Assembly (NCBI GenBank): GCA_035299425.1
Contig: DATGWP010000239.1
Span: forward strand, 1 to 64,000
Direction of reading: 5' to 3'
DNA: 64,000 bases
Origin: Bog-950 sp035299425
Lineage (GTDB): Bacteria > Bacteroidota > Bacteroidia > Chitinophagales > LD1
A model generated the notes under the pieces. The model did not search any database. It saw only the letters and a list, made by a program, of their open reading frames with translations, and had not been told where the DNA came from. The position numbers and the translations under genes were made by a program. Below are positions 47,401 through 56,539 of this stretch, piece after piece. The first letter of the stretch is position 1. Every line of letters begins with the position of its first letter.

Positions 47401-49070
47401 TTGATAGTATAGGAAACGTGTTGTGCACAGGGGCTACATCGGGTTCGATAAAGTTTACTATACCCAATAACCTTTCGTGGGATAGCTGTGTGGTGGTTAA
47501 TGGCAGCAACGTAGTGGTTGCTACATTTGCCGGTGTATCGGGTACGCATACTATAAGCCAACTACCTGCCGGAGATTATACTTTTAAATTTTCGAATACA
47601 ACCGGTGAGCATTATAACACCACGGTTAGTATTACAGGTGTTATACTTTCCCCTGCTTCGCCACAGGTAAGCCCGCAGACTATTTGTGCGGGCACCGCTA
47701 CCACTATTACAGCTACAGGTGCGGGTAATTATGCATGGTATGATTCTTTTTCGGGAGGTAATTTACTTTCCTCTTCTGCCACGTTAAATACGGGGGTGCT
47801 TACCAGCAGCACTAACTATTATGTGCAAACAAGCGCTAATGGTTGCCCAAGTGTAAGAAGCCTGGCAGCAATAACTGCTGTTACCTTAACCGCACCTGTG
47901 CTAACACCTACGCCCACCCGGGCTTGCCAAGGACAGAGCATTACTTTGTCTACCGGCGCCGCAGGCACCATTAAGTGGTATAGCCAGGCTGTAGGTGGGG
48001 CTGTAATATATACCGGCAGCAGTTATACCGTGAGCCCAACAACTACTACTATATATTATGCCGAGGAAACACAAGGGCAATGTACCGGTGCGCGGGCAAG
48101 TGTAACGGTGCAGATAGATTCGGTGCCGCCGGCTCCGCTATTAAGCGGCAGCAACACCGGTGTTTGCCAGGGTAGCCGCGATACGCTTGCCATTGTAGAC
48201 CGTGGTTATGTTTATAACTGGTATTTAACAGCGGTGGGGGGCACGGTAGCAGGTACCGGCGTTACCTTTACTACCCCTATTATTAATAGCACGATGTCAT
48301 TTTATGTGCAGGCCCAAACAGCCTGGTGCAGCAGTAACAGAACCCAGATACAGGTGTTTCCGGTAACTACTGCGGCGCCTGTTATAATCCCCAGCCCTGT
48401 TGACATTTGCCCGGGAGAATCTGCTGTAATAAGTGTGAATACATCAGCAGGTACCGTACGGTGGTTCGATAGCCCTACCGCTACTAACCCGCTTAGTGTA
48501 GGTAGTACTTACACTACCGCCCCTGTAAACTCCAATACAGCTTTTTACGCCGATATTGCAGGTAATAATGGTTGCCTTAGTGCACGTACCGCTGTACAGA
48601 TTAATTTGCACCCGCAAACCCAGCCTGTAATTACGGTTAACGGGGCTGTACTTACCTCCAGTATTGCCAGCGGTAACCAATGGTATTTGAACGGAACAAT
48701 AATACCAGGCGCTACTGCAGCGAACTACACTGCGCCCACCACCGGAGATTATACCGTGGAAGTTACTAATTCGTATGGTTGTTCGGCTACTTCTACTGTA
48801 ACACAAGTAATCGTAAATGATGTAGAGGCTTTACAGCAAGCGTTTATTACTATCTACCCAAATCCTTGTGTAGATTTGCTTAGGGTAGCAACAGATGCGA
48901 AAGGGCCTTTTGATGTGGTAGTAATGAGCATGGATGGAAGGTTGATACACCGCGAGTTAACTATGCAGCAGTCTTTCGATTTAGATATCAGCGGCCTGGT
49001 TTCGGGCGCCTATATTTTATCTGTACAAGGCAAGGATGTTTTTGCCCGGAAGAGCTTTATTAAGCTTTAA
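44496..49070 (+). CDS. T9SS-secreted parallel beta-helix and Ig-repeat protein
   Basis: 1525 residues from the ATG at 44496; the frame also has a TTG at 44490, six bases earlier. A signal peptide of about 18 residues is followed by a very long right-handed beta-helix-like part (about 25-900), rich in short repeats such as 'NNNFSKCNTGVSL' and 'VVRGNSFYTN'. Several Ig-like modules follow ('SGSIKFTIPN', 'ITATGAGNYAWYDSFSGG', 'KWYSQAVGGAVIYTG', 'RWFDSPTATNPLSVG'), and then the type A sorting domain ('ITIYPNPCVDLLRV' to 'KSFIKL'). Beta-helices of this kind are often polysaccharide lyases or adhesins; I see no catalytic residues I can assign. It is tail-to-tail with the RNase Z gene. Confidence 0.88.
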   Translation: MKTIFTLLFACFALSGFSVTTLAVGPGQTYTNITTAYAAIPGNFSGAYVIELRAGYSSLNETFPLVLNDKAASSAVNTITIRPAVSGLVIASANTAGTVQFNACRYVTIDGSVNGAHDTTNLTIINTTTTSAAVVVKPNSMHNTLTYLNLSGGGGNLNGVVYFNFGTAGVSSDNTISYCNIGGIGNASTAYGIYSDNTLANCFRTQIMNNNFSKCNTGVSLWNAQNSVVRGNSFYTNSPISMRAIRLSDKCDGSIVFGNYFGGTGPRCVGSPAQFTNTGDFFFGQTNTSPVSLDSNVIRNLEVSGTTVSQTFISCLGPCLIGTQYGNLIGDTASNGSIKIFITGTSSFSNIRLINVYGYSGTSPFCRVENNLIGGIYIKGTGIVSIAGGTSTSIFKNNFIGSTVLPDNIHFNAGGDTLMVNVADTWRIVEGNTFSGIKTDSAKLTLHGIDNGGYALNNTFKKITINSIIQGSPKVNYLLKADTAFSNRIAGVYLVNENYIYGLYSTRVARNNTIDSLLSIFTINNVSSYHKVVGIYNVAGTNVSNNLVTNVIGVDSMQQSEVLGIWCYSGDNMHVDSNVVRGVYNLNFNRGQCSGLFANADTLEMSQNNIYDLRGGSLCEGIQAAGTPLSCHHNVVKQLKLTGISSTLIGIECIPSQPARDHCTNNVISDLLFTRHAPSGSTSAMVIGIKYLAKNNGYDSIAYNFIDNVRPYTNNFPDASVFGIFTEGSSYGCIAHNKLTHIYADSVGSPSFLTGIGGSASATNFKYIYNNQIQIGINVNGNAGTGRASRYGIYYGNFTPQIYYNTIYVAGNVSGAHENSYVLYSRSGTGAYYNNIFLNATNNSGGTGLNYVVRLQSAANQQLDYNIYRIAGNNSYVARIDTASFSTLSLFKAAIPGQNLAAMDTDALLINVAGDSVTVNMGPLDNSPAIGAGVVYQLPTTIDYYGTTRSGVTPTIGAIEKPGVQEPFIDSIGNVLCTGATSGSIKFTIPNNLSWDSCVVVNGSNVVVATFAGVSGTHTISQLPAGDYTFKFSNTTGEHYNTTVSITGVILSPASPQVSPQTICAGTATTITATGAGNYAWYDSFSGGNLLSSSATLNTGVLTSSTNYYVQTSANGCPSVRSLAAITAVTLTAPVLTPTPTRACQGQSITLSTGAAGTIKWYSQAVGGAVIYTGSSYTVSPTTTTIYYAEETQGQCTGARASVTVQIDSVPPAPLLSGSNTGVCQGSRDTLAIVDRGYVYNWYLTAVGGTVAGTGVTFTTPIINSTMSFYVQAQTAWCSSNRTQIQVFPVTTAAPVIIPSPVDICPGESAVISVNTSAGTVRWFDSPTATNPLSVGSTYTTAPVNSNTAFYADIAGNNGCLSARTAVQINLHPQTQPVITVNGAVLTSSIASGNQWYLNGTIIPGATAANYTAPTTGDYTVEVTNSYGCSATSTVTQVIVNDVEALQQAFITIYPNPCVDLLRVATDAKGPFDVVVMSMDGRLIHRELTMQQSFDLDISGLVSGAYILSVQGKDVFARKSFIKL

Positions 49071-49091
49071 TAAGATTGTAACGGTTAACGC

Positions 49092-50006
49092 TCACTCTAT
49101 CTCAAACGTCTTTCCTTCTTCGGCCAGGTGGGTGTTGTGAAACACATCACGGCTTTCGGTGAGGAGGAGGCTGAGGTCTTGATAGCGGGCGGAGAAGTGG
49201 CCGATAAGCAAGGTTTGTGCGCCGGCAAGTTTGGCTATGCGGGCGGCCTGCTTGGTGGTGGTGTGGAAGGTTTCGGCAGCGCGCTCTTTGTGTTCGTCTA
49301 CAAAGGTAGATTCGTGGTATAGCAGGTTTACGCCTTTTATCTGCTCTATAAAAGTTTCGATATACACGGTATCGCTGCAATAGGCGTAGCTGCGCGGTGG
49401 TGCAGGGTCAAGTGTTAGCTCGGCGTTGGGGATGGTTTCGCCGGTGGCGCATACAAAATCGCCGCCCTTTTTTATACCTACAATCTGCTGGTAGGGTATG
49501 TTGTACTCGGTTATTTTTTCGGCCCGTATTTTACGCGGGTGTTGTTTCTCTTTAAACAGAAAGCCGGTGGTAGGCAACCGGTGGGTAAGCAGGATGGTTT
49601 CTACGGTAAGGTGGTCGTCTTCGTATATCACCTTTGAGGCATCGGCCAGCACCGGGTGAAAGATGAGCTCGTAACGTAGCTGGGTTAGGGAGTGCTTAAA
49701 CTGCACTTCTATAATTTCCTGTAATGCCGGCGGGCCGTACAGGTGCAGCGGATGCTCGCGCCAGTTAAGGTTAAGGCTGGTAAGCAAAGGCACCAGGCCA
49801 AAGTAATGGTCGCCGTGCAGGTGCGATATAAATATGTGGTTGAGGTGTGCGCGCTTGATGCTGAAATCGTTCATCCGGAACTGCGCGCCCTCGCCACAAT
49901 CTATCATAAACAGGTTGCCATTGTAGTTTAAAACCTGCGATGTGGGGTAGCGGTTATAAGCAGGGATAGCGGCATTGCTACCCAGAATAGTTACATCAAA
50001 CTGCAT
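49092..50006 (-). CDS. rnz: Ribonuclease Z (tRNA 3' endonuclease)
   Basis: The protein has 304 residues and belongs to the metallo-beta-lactamase fold. The zinc motif is 'SHLHGDHYFG' with His62, His64, Asp66 and His67. Further ligand motifs are 'ILLTHRLPTTGFLF', 'AYCSDTVYIE' and 'LLIGHFSARY'. It cuts tRNA precursors after the discriminator base, which fits a tRNA-Arg gene without encoded CCA. The gene follows a STAS protein gene by nine bases, an arrangement I associate with Bacteroidota. Length is normal for the bacterial short form. Confidence 0.93.
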   Translation of the reverse strand: MQFDVTILGSNAAIPAYNRYPTSQVLNYNGNLFMIDCGEGAQFRMNDFSIKRAHLNHIFISHLHGDHYFGLVPLLTSLNLNWREHPLHLYGPPALQEIIEVQFKHSLTQLRYELIFHPVLADASKVIYEDDHLTVETILLTHRLPTTGFLFKEKQHPRKIRAEKITEYNIPYQQIVGIKKGGDFVCATGETIPNAELTLDPAPPRSYAYCSDTVYIETFIEQIKGVNLLYHESTFVDEHKERAAETFHTTTKQAARIAKLAGAQTLLIGHFSARYQDLSLLLTESRDVFHNTHLAEEGKTFEIE

Positions 50007-50015
50007 GGGCAGTGA

Positions 50016-50384
50016 TTAGCTCTTTAAATCGCGGTCAAGTTCCTCCATCATTACATAGTCAACCGACTCGTTGATAGACGGCACTATGTTAAGAATGGGT
50101 TCTAACTGCGATATTTTAATGAGCTTTTGAATATGAGCGTTAAGGCCGGTAAGCACAAAGGTGCCGCTGGCTTCTTTGCACAGGCGGTTGCCAACCAAAA
50201 GGGCGCTAAGGCCAGATGAATCTACATACTGCACATCGGCCAGGTCGAGCACTATATTTTTGAAGCCTTCATTGTTCAAAATGACCATTTCGGATTTCAA
50301 CTGAGGGGCCAGATTGCTCAATAGCTTATCCTCGTTCAACTTTACAATAACCAGTCTATCTCGTTTGTCAATCTGAAATTTCAT
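50016..50384 (-). CDS. STAS-domain anti-sigma factor antagonist
   Basis: The protein has 122 residues, the length of SpoIIAA-like proteins. The STAS core has 'NIVLDLADVQYVDSSGLSAL', with Ser57 as the likely phosphorylation site. It should bind an anti-sigma kinase or switch partner; none is in the window. It is the first gene of an operon with rnz. In Bacteroidota the partner and output of these lone STAS proteins are usually unknown. Confidence 0.9.
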   Translation of the reverse strand: MKFQIDKRDRLVIVKLNEDKLLSNLAPQLKSEMVILNNEGFKNIVLDLADVQYVDSSGLSALLVGNRLCKEASGTFVLTGLNAHIQKLIKISQLEPILNIVPSINESVDYVMMEELDRDLKS

Positions 50385-51157
50385 GCCTTATTCGTTTAGG
50401 TAGTGCGATAATACGATTCTAATTTAGAACTTTTTAATTCAAAAACGAAAGATGGAGGTTTTTTTTGCGTGGGTAAGTTTTTGTCTACCGATGGTAGGGA
50501 AGGAGAGTGGCGTAGGACGAGGGGCGAGTGACGAGGGGAATGCAAATACAGAAATGCAAATGCTTAACACGGAGATACAGAATACAGAAAGAGACAGAGC
50601 CATCGGTTGAAACCGACGGCAGTTTGATAAAAGGAATGTTGAATCTGTTTATAAGCGGACTAAAGTCCGCAAAAGGCGTAATTGCATAACCACGGAGGCA
50701 CAGAATACACAGAGATACATGGAGAAATGCATGTTTGGATCCTAGCGGGCGGGTAGGCAGGCACATAGGCAATGGGCCGTTGATTGAAACCGACGGCAGT
50801 TTGATAAAAGGAATGTTGCATTGTTTTTTAATGGCCATCGGTTGAAACCGACGGCAAATTGATAAAAGGAATTCTGCTTTGTTTTAATGGCGGACTAAAG
50901 TCCGCGAAAGGCAGGTAGGCTGAAGTCCGCCGGGAAAAAAGTCATTGTATGTAAAAACATTCAAGGCCAAAACATTGTTAGCATTGTGCAACCAATTAAT
51001 ATGCAAGTATTTTGCAGGTTACAATTAATTGCGTTTAATTTGAAAACAGACAGCTAAAAATGCAGTAACTGTTAATTTTTAGCATTGAATATTAACCAGT
51101 TGACCCGACAATATGACAGATGTAAATTGTTGGTTTGAATTTTGAAATTAAGAGCCA
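50385..51157. other. Repeat-filled intergenic region upstream of clpC
   Basis: About 770 bases without a gene. It holds dispersed palindromes (50599-50905), a low-complexity stretch at about 50500-50545 (gtaggacgaggggcgagtga) related to the one at 60025, and two 'cacggag.cacagaatacag'-like segments (about 50569 and 50693). The last 200 bases before clpC are AT-rich and should carry its promoter. Confidence 0.6.
50599..50905. repeat. Two kinds of interspersed palindromes
   Basis: Type 1, gccatcggttgaaaccgacg-gc, occurs at 50599-50620, 50776-50797 (variant) and 50834-50855, each followed by a similar a-tttgataaaaggaat tail. Type 2, gcggactaaagtccgc, occurs at 50655-50670 and 50890-50905. They alternate and look like REP elements. 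Confidence 0.75.
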
Positions 51158-53725
51158 ATGGAAGCAAAATTTTCACCGAAAGTAAAGGAAGTAATCTCCT
51201 ACAGCCGCGAAGAGGCCCTAAGGCTGAACCACGATTACATAGGTATTGAGCATTTGTTGCTGGGGCTGATACGCGAGGGCGAAGGCCTGGCTATAAAAAC
51301 CCTGAAGAGCCTGGATGTAGACGCAGTGATGCTGCGTAAGACAGTAGAGGACAGTATAAAGGACAAAGTGGCTAAGGGCAGCTTTAACCCAAACAACCTG
51401 CCGCTGACAAAACAGGCAGAGAAAGTGTTAAAGATAACTGTGCTGGAAGCCAAGGTGCTGAAAAGCGATGTGATAGGCACCGAGCATTTATTGTTATCTA
51501 TACTTAAAAACAAAGACAACCTGGCCACGCAGTTGCTGGCGCAGTTTGATATTGATTACGATGTATTTAAAAAAGAGCTGGAGGCAGTGCAAAACGATAT
51601 GAAAGATACAAAAGCCGTGCGCGATGAACTACCGGGCGACCAACCGGATGATGAACCGTATGAAGACGATAAAGGCCGTGGTGGCAATTTTGGACAGACC
51701 CAACAGCCTAAAAAGCCGGGTGCTACCAAAAGCAAAACACCGGTGCTGGATAATTTTGGCCGCGATGTAACCCACCTGGCAGAAGAAGGTGCGCTGGACC
51801 CTATTGTGGGCCGCGAAAATGAAATTGAGCGTGTAAGCCAGATACTTAGCCGCCGTAAAAAGAATAACCCGATACTGATAGGTGAGCCGGGCGTGGGTAA
51901 AACCGCGATAGTAGAAGGCCTTGCCCTGCGCATAGTGCAGAAGAAGGTAAGCCGTGTGCTGTTCAACAAACGAATTGTGATGCTTGACCTGGCTGCCCTG
52001 GTAGCCGGCACCAAGTACCGCGGACAGTTTGAAGAGCGGATGAAGGCCATAATGAACGAGTTGGAGAAGAACCGCGATGTGATATTGTTTATAGATGAAA
52101 TACACACTATAGTTGGTGCAGGTGGTGCAACCGGTTCGTTGGATGCAAGCAATATATTTAAACCGGCCCTTGCCCGTGGCGAACTGCAGTGCATTGGCGC
52201 GAGTACATTGGACGAATACCGCCAGTATATAGAAAAAGATGGTGCGTTGGCGCGTAGGTTCCAGCAAGTGATTGTTGACCCGCCAAGCCCTGAAGAGACT
52301 ATACAGATACTTACCAATATAAAGAATAAGTATGAAGATTACCACAGCGTAGATTACTCGCCGGAGGCTGTAGCTGCCTGTGTTAAGCTTTCTACCCGCT
52401 ACATTACCGATAGATTTTTGCCTGATAAGGCGATAGATGTAATGGATGAAGTGGGTGCGCGTGTGCACTTAAAGAACATACATGTGCCTAAGAACATTAT
52501 AGAGCTGGAAAAACAGGTAGAAGAAATAAAGAGCCAGAAGAACCAGGTGGTAAAAAGCCAGAAGTATGAAGAGGCTGCCCGCCTGCGCGATAGCGAAAAG
52601 CGCTTGCTGGAAGACCTGGAGAAAGCCAAGGCGCAATGGGACGAAGAAGCAAGGACTAAACACTTCCCTGTAGGTGAGGAAGATATTGCCGAGGTGGTAG
52701 CCATGATGACCGGTATACCGGTTAACAAAATAGCCCAGAGCGAAAGCAATAAGCTGATAAATATGACCTCGGCTATTACGGGCTCGGTGATAGGGCAGAA
52801 CGAAGCGGTGAAGAAGGTAACCAAAGCTATACAGCGTAACCGTGTAGGCTTGAAGGACCCTAAGAAGCCGATTGGTACGTTTATTTTCTTAGGCCCAACG
52901 GGTGTAGGTAAAACAGAGTTGGCTAAATCGATAGCGCGCTACCTGTTTGATAGCGAAGACTCGCTGATACGTATAGACATGAGCGAATACATGGAGAAGT
53001 TCTCGGTATCGCGCTTAGTAGGTGCCCCTCCGGGATATGTAGGCTACGAAGAAGGCGGGCAGCTGACCGAGAAGGTACGCCGCAAGCCATACAGCGTAGT
53101 ATTGCTGGATGAGATTGAGAAAGCGCACCCGGATGTGTTCAATATATTGCTGCAGGTGTTTGATGATGGTATACTTACCGATAGCTTAGGCCGCCGGGTA
53201 GACTTTAAGAACACACTGATCATTATGACATCGAACATAGGTGCCCGCGACCTGAAGGATTTTGGTGCAGGTGTAGGTTTTGCTACAAAATCGAAAACCG
53301 ACCAGAGCGAGGAGTTTGCCAGCAATGTAATTACGAAGGCACTGAAGAGAACGTTCTCGCCTGAGTTTTTGAACCGTATTGATGATGTTATCATCTTCAA
53401 CAGCCTGGGCAAAAACGACATACACAGCATTATTGATATAGCGCTGCGCGATGTAACCAAGCGTATAGTTGAGCTGGGCTTTACCATTAACCTGACCGAC
53501 GAGGCGAAAGACTTCTTATCAGATAAAGGTTACGACCCTCAGTTTGGCGCCCGTCCGCTGCACAGAGCGATACAGAAATATGTAGAGGACCCGCTGGCCG
53601 AAGAGATACTACGTGCCAGCGCCAAGGCCGGCGATAGTTTCCTGATAGAGCTGAACAAGGAAGCCGACGAGTTGAAGATAACTCACGAAGCTGCCCCTAA
53701 AACGGCAGAAGCAGGTAACGAATAG
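51158..53725 (+). CDS. clpC: ATP-dependent Clp protease ATPase subunit ClpC
   Basis: The protein has 855 residues. The N-terminal Clp repeats (about 1-145, 'DYIGIEHLLLGLIREGEG' and 'DVIGTEHLLLSILK') are followed by an acidic linker. AAA1 has Walker A 'GEPGVGKT' (~243) and Walker B 'VILFIDEIHTI'. A UVR-type coiled-coil segment lies at ~445-490, and AAA2 has Walker A 'GPTGVGKT' (~579) and Walker B 'VVLLDEIEKAHPDVF', then the D2-small domain ('DPQFGARPLHRAIQKYVEDP'). It unfolds substrates for ClpP, here not in the window. The UVR segment and length mark it as ClpC rather than ClpA or ClpB. It is probably monocistronic with its own terminator. Confidence 0.95.
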   Translation: MEAKFSPKVKEVISYSREEALRLNHDYIGIEHLLLGLIREGEGLAIKTLKSLDVDAVMLRKTVEDSIKDKVAKGSFNPNNLPLTKQAEKVLKITVLEAKVLKSDVIGTEHLLLSILKNKDNLATQLLAQFDIDYDVFKKELEAVQNDMKDTKAVRDELPGDQPDDEPYEDDKGRGGNFGQTQQPKKPGATKSKTPVLDNFGRDVTHLAEEGALDPIVGRENEIERVSQILSRRKKNNPILIGEPGVGKTAIVEGLALRIVQKKVSRVLFNKRIVMLDLAALVAGTKYRGQFEERMKAIMNELEKNRDVILFIDEIHTIVGAGGATGSLDASNIFKPALARGELQCIGASTLDEYRQYIEKDGALARRFQQVIVDPPSPEETIQILTNIKNKYEDYHSVDYSPEAVAACVKLSTRYITDRFLPDKAIDVMDEVGARVHLKNIHVPKNIIELEKQVEEIKSQKNQVVKSQKYEEAARLRDSEKRLLEDLEKAKAQWDEEARTKHFPVGEEDIAEVVAMMTGIPVNKIAQSESNKLINMTSAITGSVIGQNEAVKKVTKAIQRNRVGLKDPKKPIGTFIFLGPTGVGKTELAKSIARYLFDSEDSLIRIDMSEYMEKFSVSRLVGAPPGYVGYEEGGQLTEKVRRKPYSVVLLDEIEKAHPDVFNILLQVFDDGILTDSLGRRVDFKNTLIIMTSNIGARDLKDFGAGVGFATKSKTDQSEEFASNVITKALKRTFSPEFLNRIDDVIIFNSLGKNDIHSIIDIALRDVTKRIVELGFTINLTDEAKDFLSDKGYDPQFGARPLHRAIQKYVEDPLAEEILRASAKAGDSFLIELNKEADELKITHEAAPKTAEAGNE

Positions 53726-53743
53726 TTTCTAATTTAATGAATG

Positions 53744-53778
53744 AAAAAATCCCAACCGAGAGGTTGGGATTTTTTTTT
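53744..53778 (+). terminator. Terminator of clpC
   Basis: aaaatcccaacc / ggttgggatttt stem with a GAGA loop and a run of nine T. Confidence 0.92.
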
Positions 53779-53816
53779 GGGCATAGCGTAGGGTATTAGC
53801 CCAACGCATTAGCATT

Positions 53817-54641
53817 TTAGCCTTCCGTTTTGTTCGCACCAAATTCCTGCATTAGCAATTCATTCACCCCCACATTAGAGAACCCCCCATCGTGGAAAAG
53901 GTTTTGCATGGTAACGTATTTGGTAAGGTCGCTAAACAGGGTTACGCAGTAGTTGGCGCAGTCTTCGGCGGGTGCATTGCCCAGCGGACTGTTTTTATCG
54001 GCAAAGCCAAAAAATGAATCGAAGCCTTTTATACCTGAACCTGCAGTGGTTACGGTAGGCGATTGAGAGATGGAATTTACGCGCACCTTTTTAGCATTGC
54101 CATAGTAGTAGCCAAACGAGCGCACGATAGATTCCAATGTCGCTTTGGCATCGGCCATGTCGCCGTAGCCGGGGAATGCGCGCTGCGAAGCAATATAAGT
54201 AAGCGCCACCACGCTACCCCACTCATTAATAGCATCCTGCTTTACGCAGGTCTGCAAAATTTTGTGGAGGGATAGGGCTGATATATCCAGTGTTTTTTGA
54301 AACCACTCGTAATTGATATCGGTGTAGGTTTTACCCTTGCGCACATTAGGGCTCATGCCTATGCTGTGCAATACAAAATCGAGTTTGCCGCCCAGGTGTT
54401 CTGTTGATTGTGCGATTAGCTTTTCAATATCTTCTACCGAGGTAGCATCTGCAGGGATAACCAGTGCATTGCATTCAGCGGCCAGTTTATTGATAGCGCC
54501 CAGGCGCAAGGCCACAGGGGCATTGCTCAATACAAATTTGCCGCCTTGTTCGTGTACTTTTTGCGCCACCTTCCAGGCTATAGATTGTTCATCGAGCGCT
54601 CCGAATATTATACCGCGTTTTCCTGCTAATAAGTTATTCAT
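53817..54641 (-). CDS. fabI: Enoyl-[acyl-carrier-protein] reductase (NADH), FabI
   Basis: The protein has 274 residues and is an SDR-fold enzyme that reduces enoyl-ACP in the last step of each fatty-acid elongation cycle. The N-terminal 'LAGKRGIIFGALDEQSIAWK' is the FabI form of the nucleotide-binding loop. 'VLHSIGMSP' follows, and the catalytic pattern 'ALTYIASQRAFPGYGDMADA' gives Tyr-x6-Lys. The end 'MQNLFHDGGFSN' is typical of the family. It is the main target of triclosan-type inhibitors. It lies tail-to-tail with clpC; the gap upstream contains a REP-like element. Confidence 0.94.
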   Translation of the reverse strand: MNNLLAGKRGIIFGALDEQSIAWKVAQKVHEQGGKFVLSNAPVALRLGAINKLAAECNALVIPADATSVEDIEKLIAQSTEHLGGKLDFVLHSIGMSPNVRKGKTYTDINYEWFQKTLDISALSLHKILQTCVKQDAINEWGSVVALTYIASQRAFPGYGDMADAKATLESIVRSFGYYYGNAKKVRVNSISQSPTVTTAGSGIKGFDSFFGFADKNSPLGNAPAEDCANYCVTLFSDLTKYVTMQNLFHDGGFSNVGVNELLMQEFGANKTEG

Positions 54642-54722
54642 ATAGATAGTATGTAGTAGTTAGTATTTAGACAATGCAGAAATACAAAAATTAATAGACT
54701 TGCAAAGGTGGACTCATTGGGG

Positions 54723-54805
54723 GGGCTCACCACCCCGTCCCGCCTTCGGCGGGCCACCCCTCCTTAAAATGCCGCCGCGGTTGCGGCGAAGGAGGGGAGC
54801 ATAAC
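54723..54805. repeat. REP-like palindromic element between fabI and recN
   Basis: caccccgtcccgccttcggc, a gcgggccacccctccttaaa block and gccgccgcggttgcggcgaa-ggagggg form nested stems (cccgcc-ttc-ggcggg; cgccgc-ggtt-gcggcg). It is related to 41781-41880. Confidence 0.75.
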
Positions 54806-54811
54806 AGCCGG

Positions 54812-56473
54812 TTAAGACGCTATCAACTCCCTGGCATTAGCCAGCGACGCATCGCTTATTTTATCGCCGCTTAGCATTTTGGCAATTTCTATCACCCGCT
54901 CTTCGCCCTTTAATTCTTTAATGCGCGTGTTGGTGCGGTTGTCTTTTACCTCTTTATAAATGTATAAATGTGCATCAGCGGTGCGGGCTATTTGCGGCAG
55001 GTGGGTAATGCTTATTAACTGGTGGTTGCGCGAAAGCTTTTTCATTATCTCGCCTACCTTCAATGCTACTTCGCCGCTTATACCGGTATCTATTTCATCA
55101 AATATTAAGGTAGGCAATGCACCGGCATCGGCCAGTAGCGATTTGATGCAAAGCATTAAACGCGAAAGCTCTCCACCGCTGGCTACATCTTTAATTTCGT
55201 GTGGGGCAAAACCCTTGTTGGCACTGAACAGGAATTTGATTTCTGTCAGCCCGTTTTCGTTCAACTGCTGGTGCTCCAGTTTTTTAATGTCCACCTTAAA
55301 TACCGAGTTAGGCATGCCTACCTTGGTAAGCAATACCACCACATTGTTCTGAAACTCGCGCAATACCTTTTCGCGCGATTGGTGTAGCTGCTCGGCTATA
55401 GCCAGTAATTCATGAAACTGCTTCTCCAGCTGTGCTTTTATCTGTTCAATATCGGCAGAGTTATTATCAACCGAGGCAATCTTTTGCTCCAGGTCGCTTT
55501 GTATCTTTAGCAGCTCCTCTACGGTGGTAGTGTTATGCTTTTTTTGCAGACGGTAAATAGTGGTAAGCCTGTTGTTAACCTCCTCTAACCGCTCAGGGTC
55601 AAGCAAGGCCGTATCCTGCAGGCCTTCAAATTCTTTGGTAATGTCCTTTATCTCTTCATAAGCGCTTTGCAGCCTTTGGCTAAGCGCGAGTATATCATTA
55701 TTATAATTTTTTACGCTCTTAAGCTGACCCTGCACTTCGCTTAGCTGGTCAAGGGTAGATATTTCGCCTTCGCTCAAAATCTGGATAGAGGATTGCAGGG
55801 CTATTTTAATCTCCTCCACATTGCTCAGCGTATTTTGCTCTGCCTCCAGTGTATTTTGTTCGTCGGCTTCCAGTTTTGCCTCCGCTAGTTCATTGTATTG
55901 AAACTGAAGGTAGTCAAGTTCGGCAGAGGATGTGCGGAATTGCTCCGCCAGCACTTCCAGCCTTTTATGGTCTTTTTTATAGCGGTTGAAAAGCCCGCGG
56001 TAAGTCTGCAGCAAATCCTGATTGCGGGCGAGGGTATCAATCACATCTAACTGAAAACCCGCACGGGTAAGCTCCAGTGTTTCGTGCTGGCTGTGCAGGT
56101 TTACCAGTTTTTCGCCCAGTTGTTTAAGCACGGTGAGTGTTACGGGCGTATCGTTGATAAATGCCCGTGACTTGCCGCTTTGGTTAATCTCGCGGCGCAC
56201 AATGGTATGGGTGTCGAAATCCAGTTCGTTATCGGCAAAAAAGCTTTTCAGTCCTTTATTTTCTATTTCAAAATCGGCTTCTACCACACACTTTTCGTCC
56301 TGGTTATAAAGAGCTTTGGTGTCGGCACGTTCGCCTAGTATCAGTGACAGCGCACCCAGCAGTATAGACTTACCTGCGCCGGTTTCGCCGGTAATAATGT
56401 TCATACGGTCGCAAAACTCAATTTCGAGTTTATCGATAATGGCATAGTTGCGTATAGTAAGGCGGTGCAGCAT
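54812..56473 (-). CDS. recN: DNA repair protein RecN
   Basis: The protein has 553 residues and is an SMC-like ATPase for double-strand-break repair. Near the N-terminus are 'LTIRNYAIIDKLEIEF' and Walker A 'GETGAGKSILLGALSLILGE' (about residues 29-48). A long coiled coil occupies about 150-370. The C-terminal lobe has the signature 'ASGGELSRLMLCIKSL', Walker B 'LPTLIFDEIDTGISGEVA' and the His switch 'HQLISITHLPQIA'. Length and order are normal. The start at 56473 overlaps the upstream plus-strand ORF head only because I place that gene's start further in, at 56540. Confidence 0.95.
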   Translation of the reverse strand: MLHRLTIRNYAIIDKLEIEFCDRMNIITGETGAGKSILLGALSLILGERADTKALYNQDEKCVVEADFEIENKGLKSFFADNELDFDTHTIVRREINQSGKSRAFINDTPVTLTVLKQLGEKLVNLHSQHETLELTRAGFQLDVIDTLARNQDLLQTYRGLFNRYKKDHKRLEVLAEQFRTSSAELDYLQFQYNELAEAKLEADEQNTLEAEQNTLSNVEEIKIALQSSIQILSEGEISTLDQLSEVQGQLKSVKNYNNDILALSQRLQSAYEEIKDITKEFEGLQDTALLDPERLEEVNNRLTTIYRLQKKHNTTTVEELLKIQSDLEQKIASVDNNSADIEQIKAQLEKQFHELLAIAEQLHQSREKVLREFQNNVVVLLTKVGMPNSVFKVDIKKLEHQQLNENGLTEIKFLFSANKGFAPHEIKDVASGGELSRLMLCIKSLLADAGALPTLIFDEIDTGISGEVALKVGEIMKKLSRNHQLISITHLPQIARTADAHLYIYKEVKDNRTNTRIKELKGEERVIEIAKMLSGDKISDASLANARELIAS

Positions 56474-56539
56474 AGGGCGAATATAATCAAGCGCCTGCTG
56501 AATTTAAGGGGGTTAGTGATTTTTACTTTTATTTACAAA

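Noticed and set aside
51556..52317. A 253-residue frame antisense to clpC
   Set aside because: A shadow of the strongly conserved ClpC frame; Ser-rich low-information sequence with no domain.
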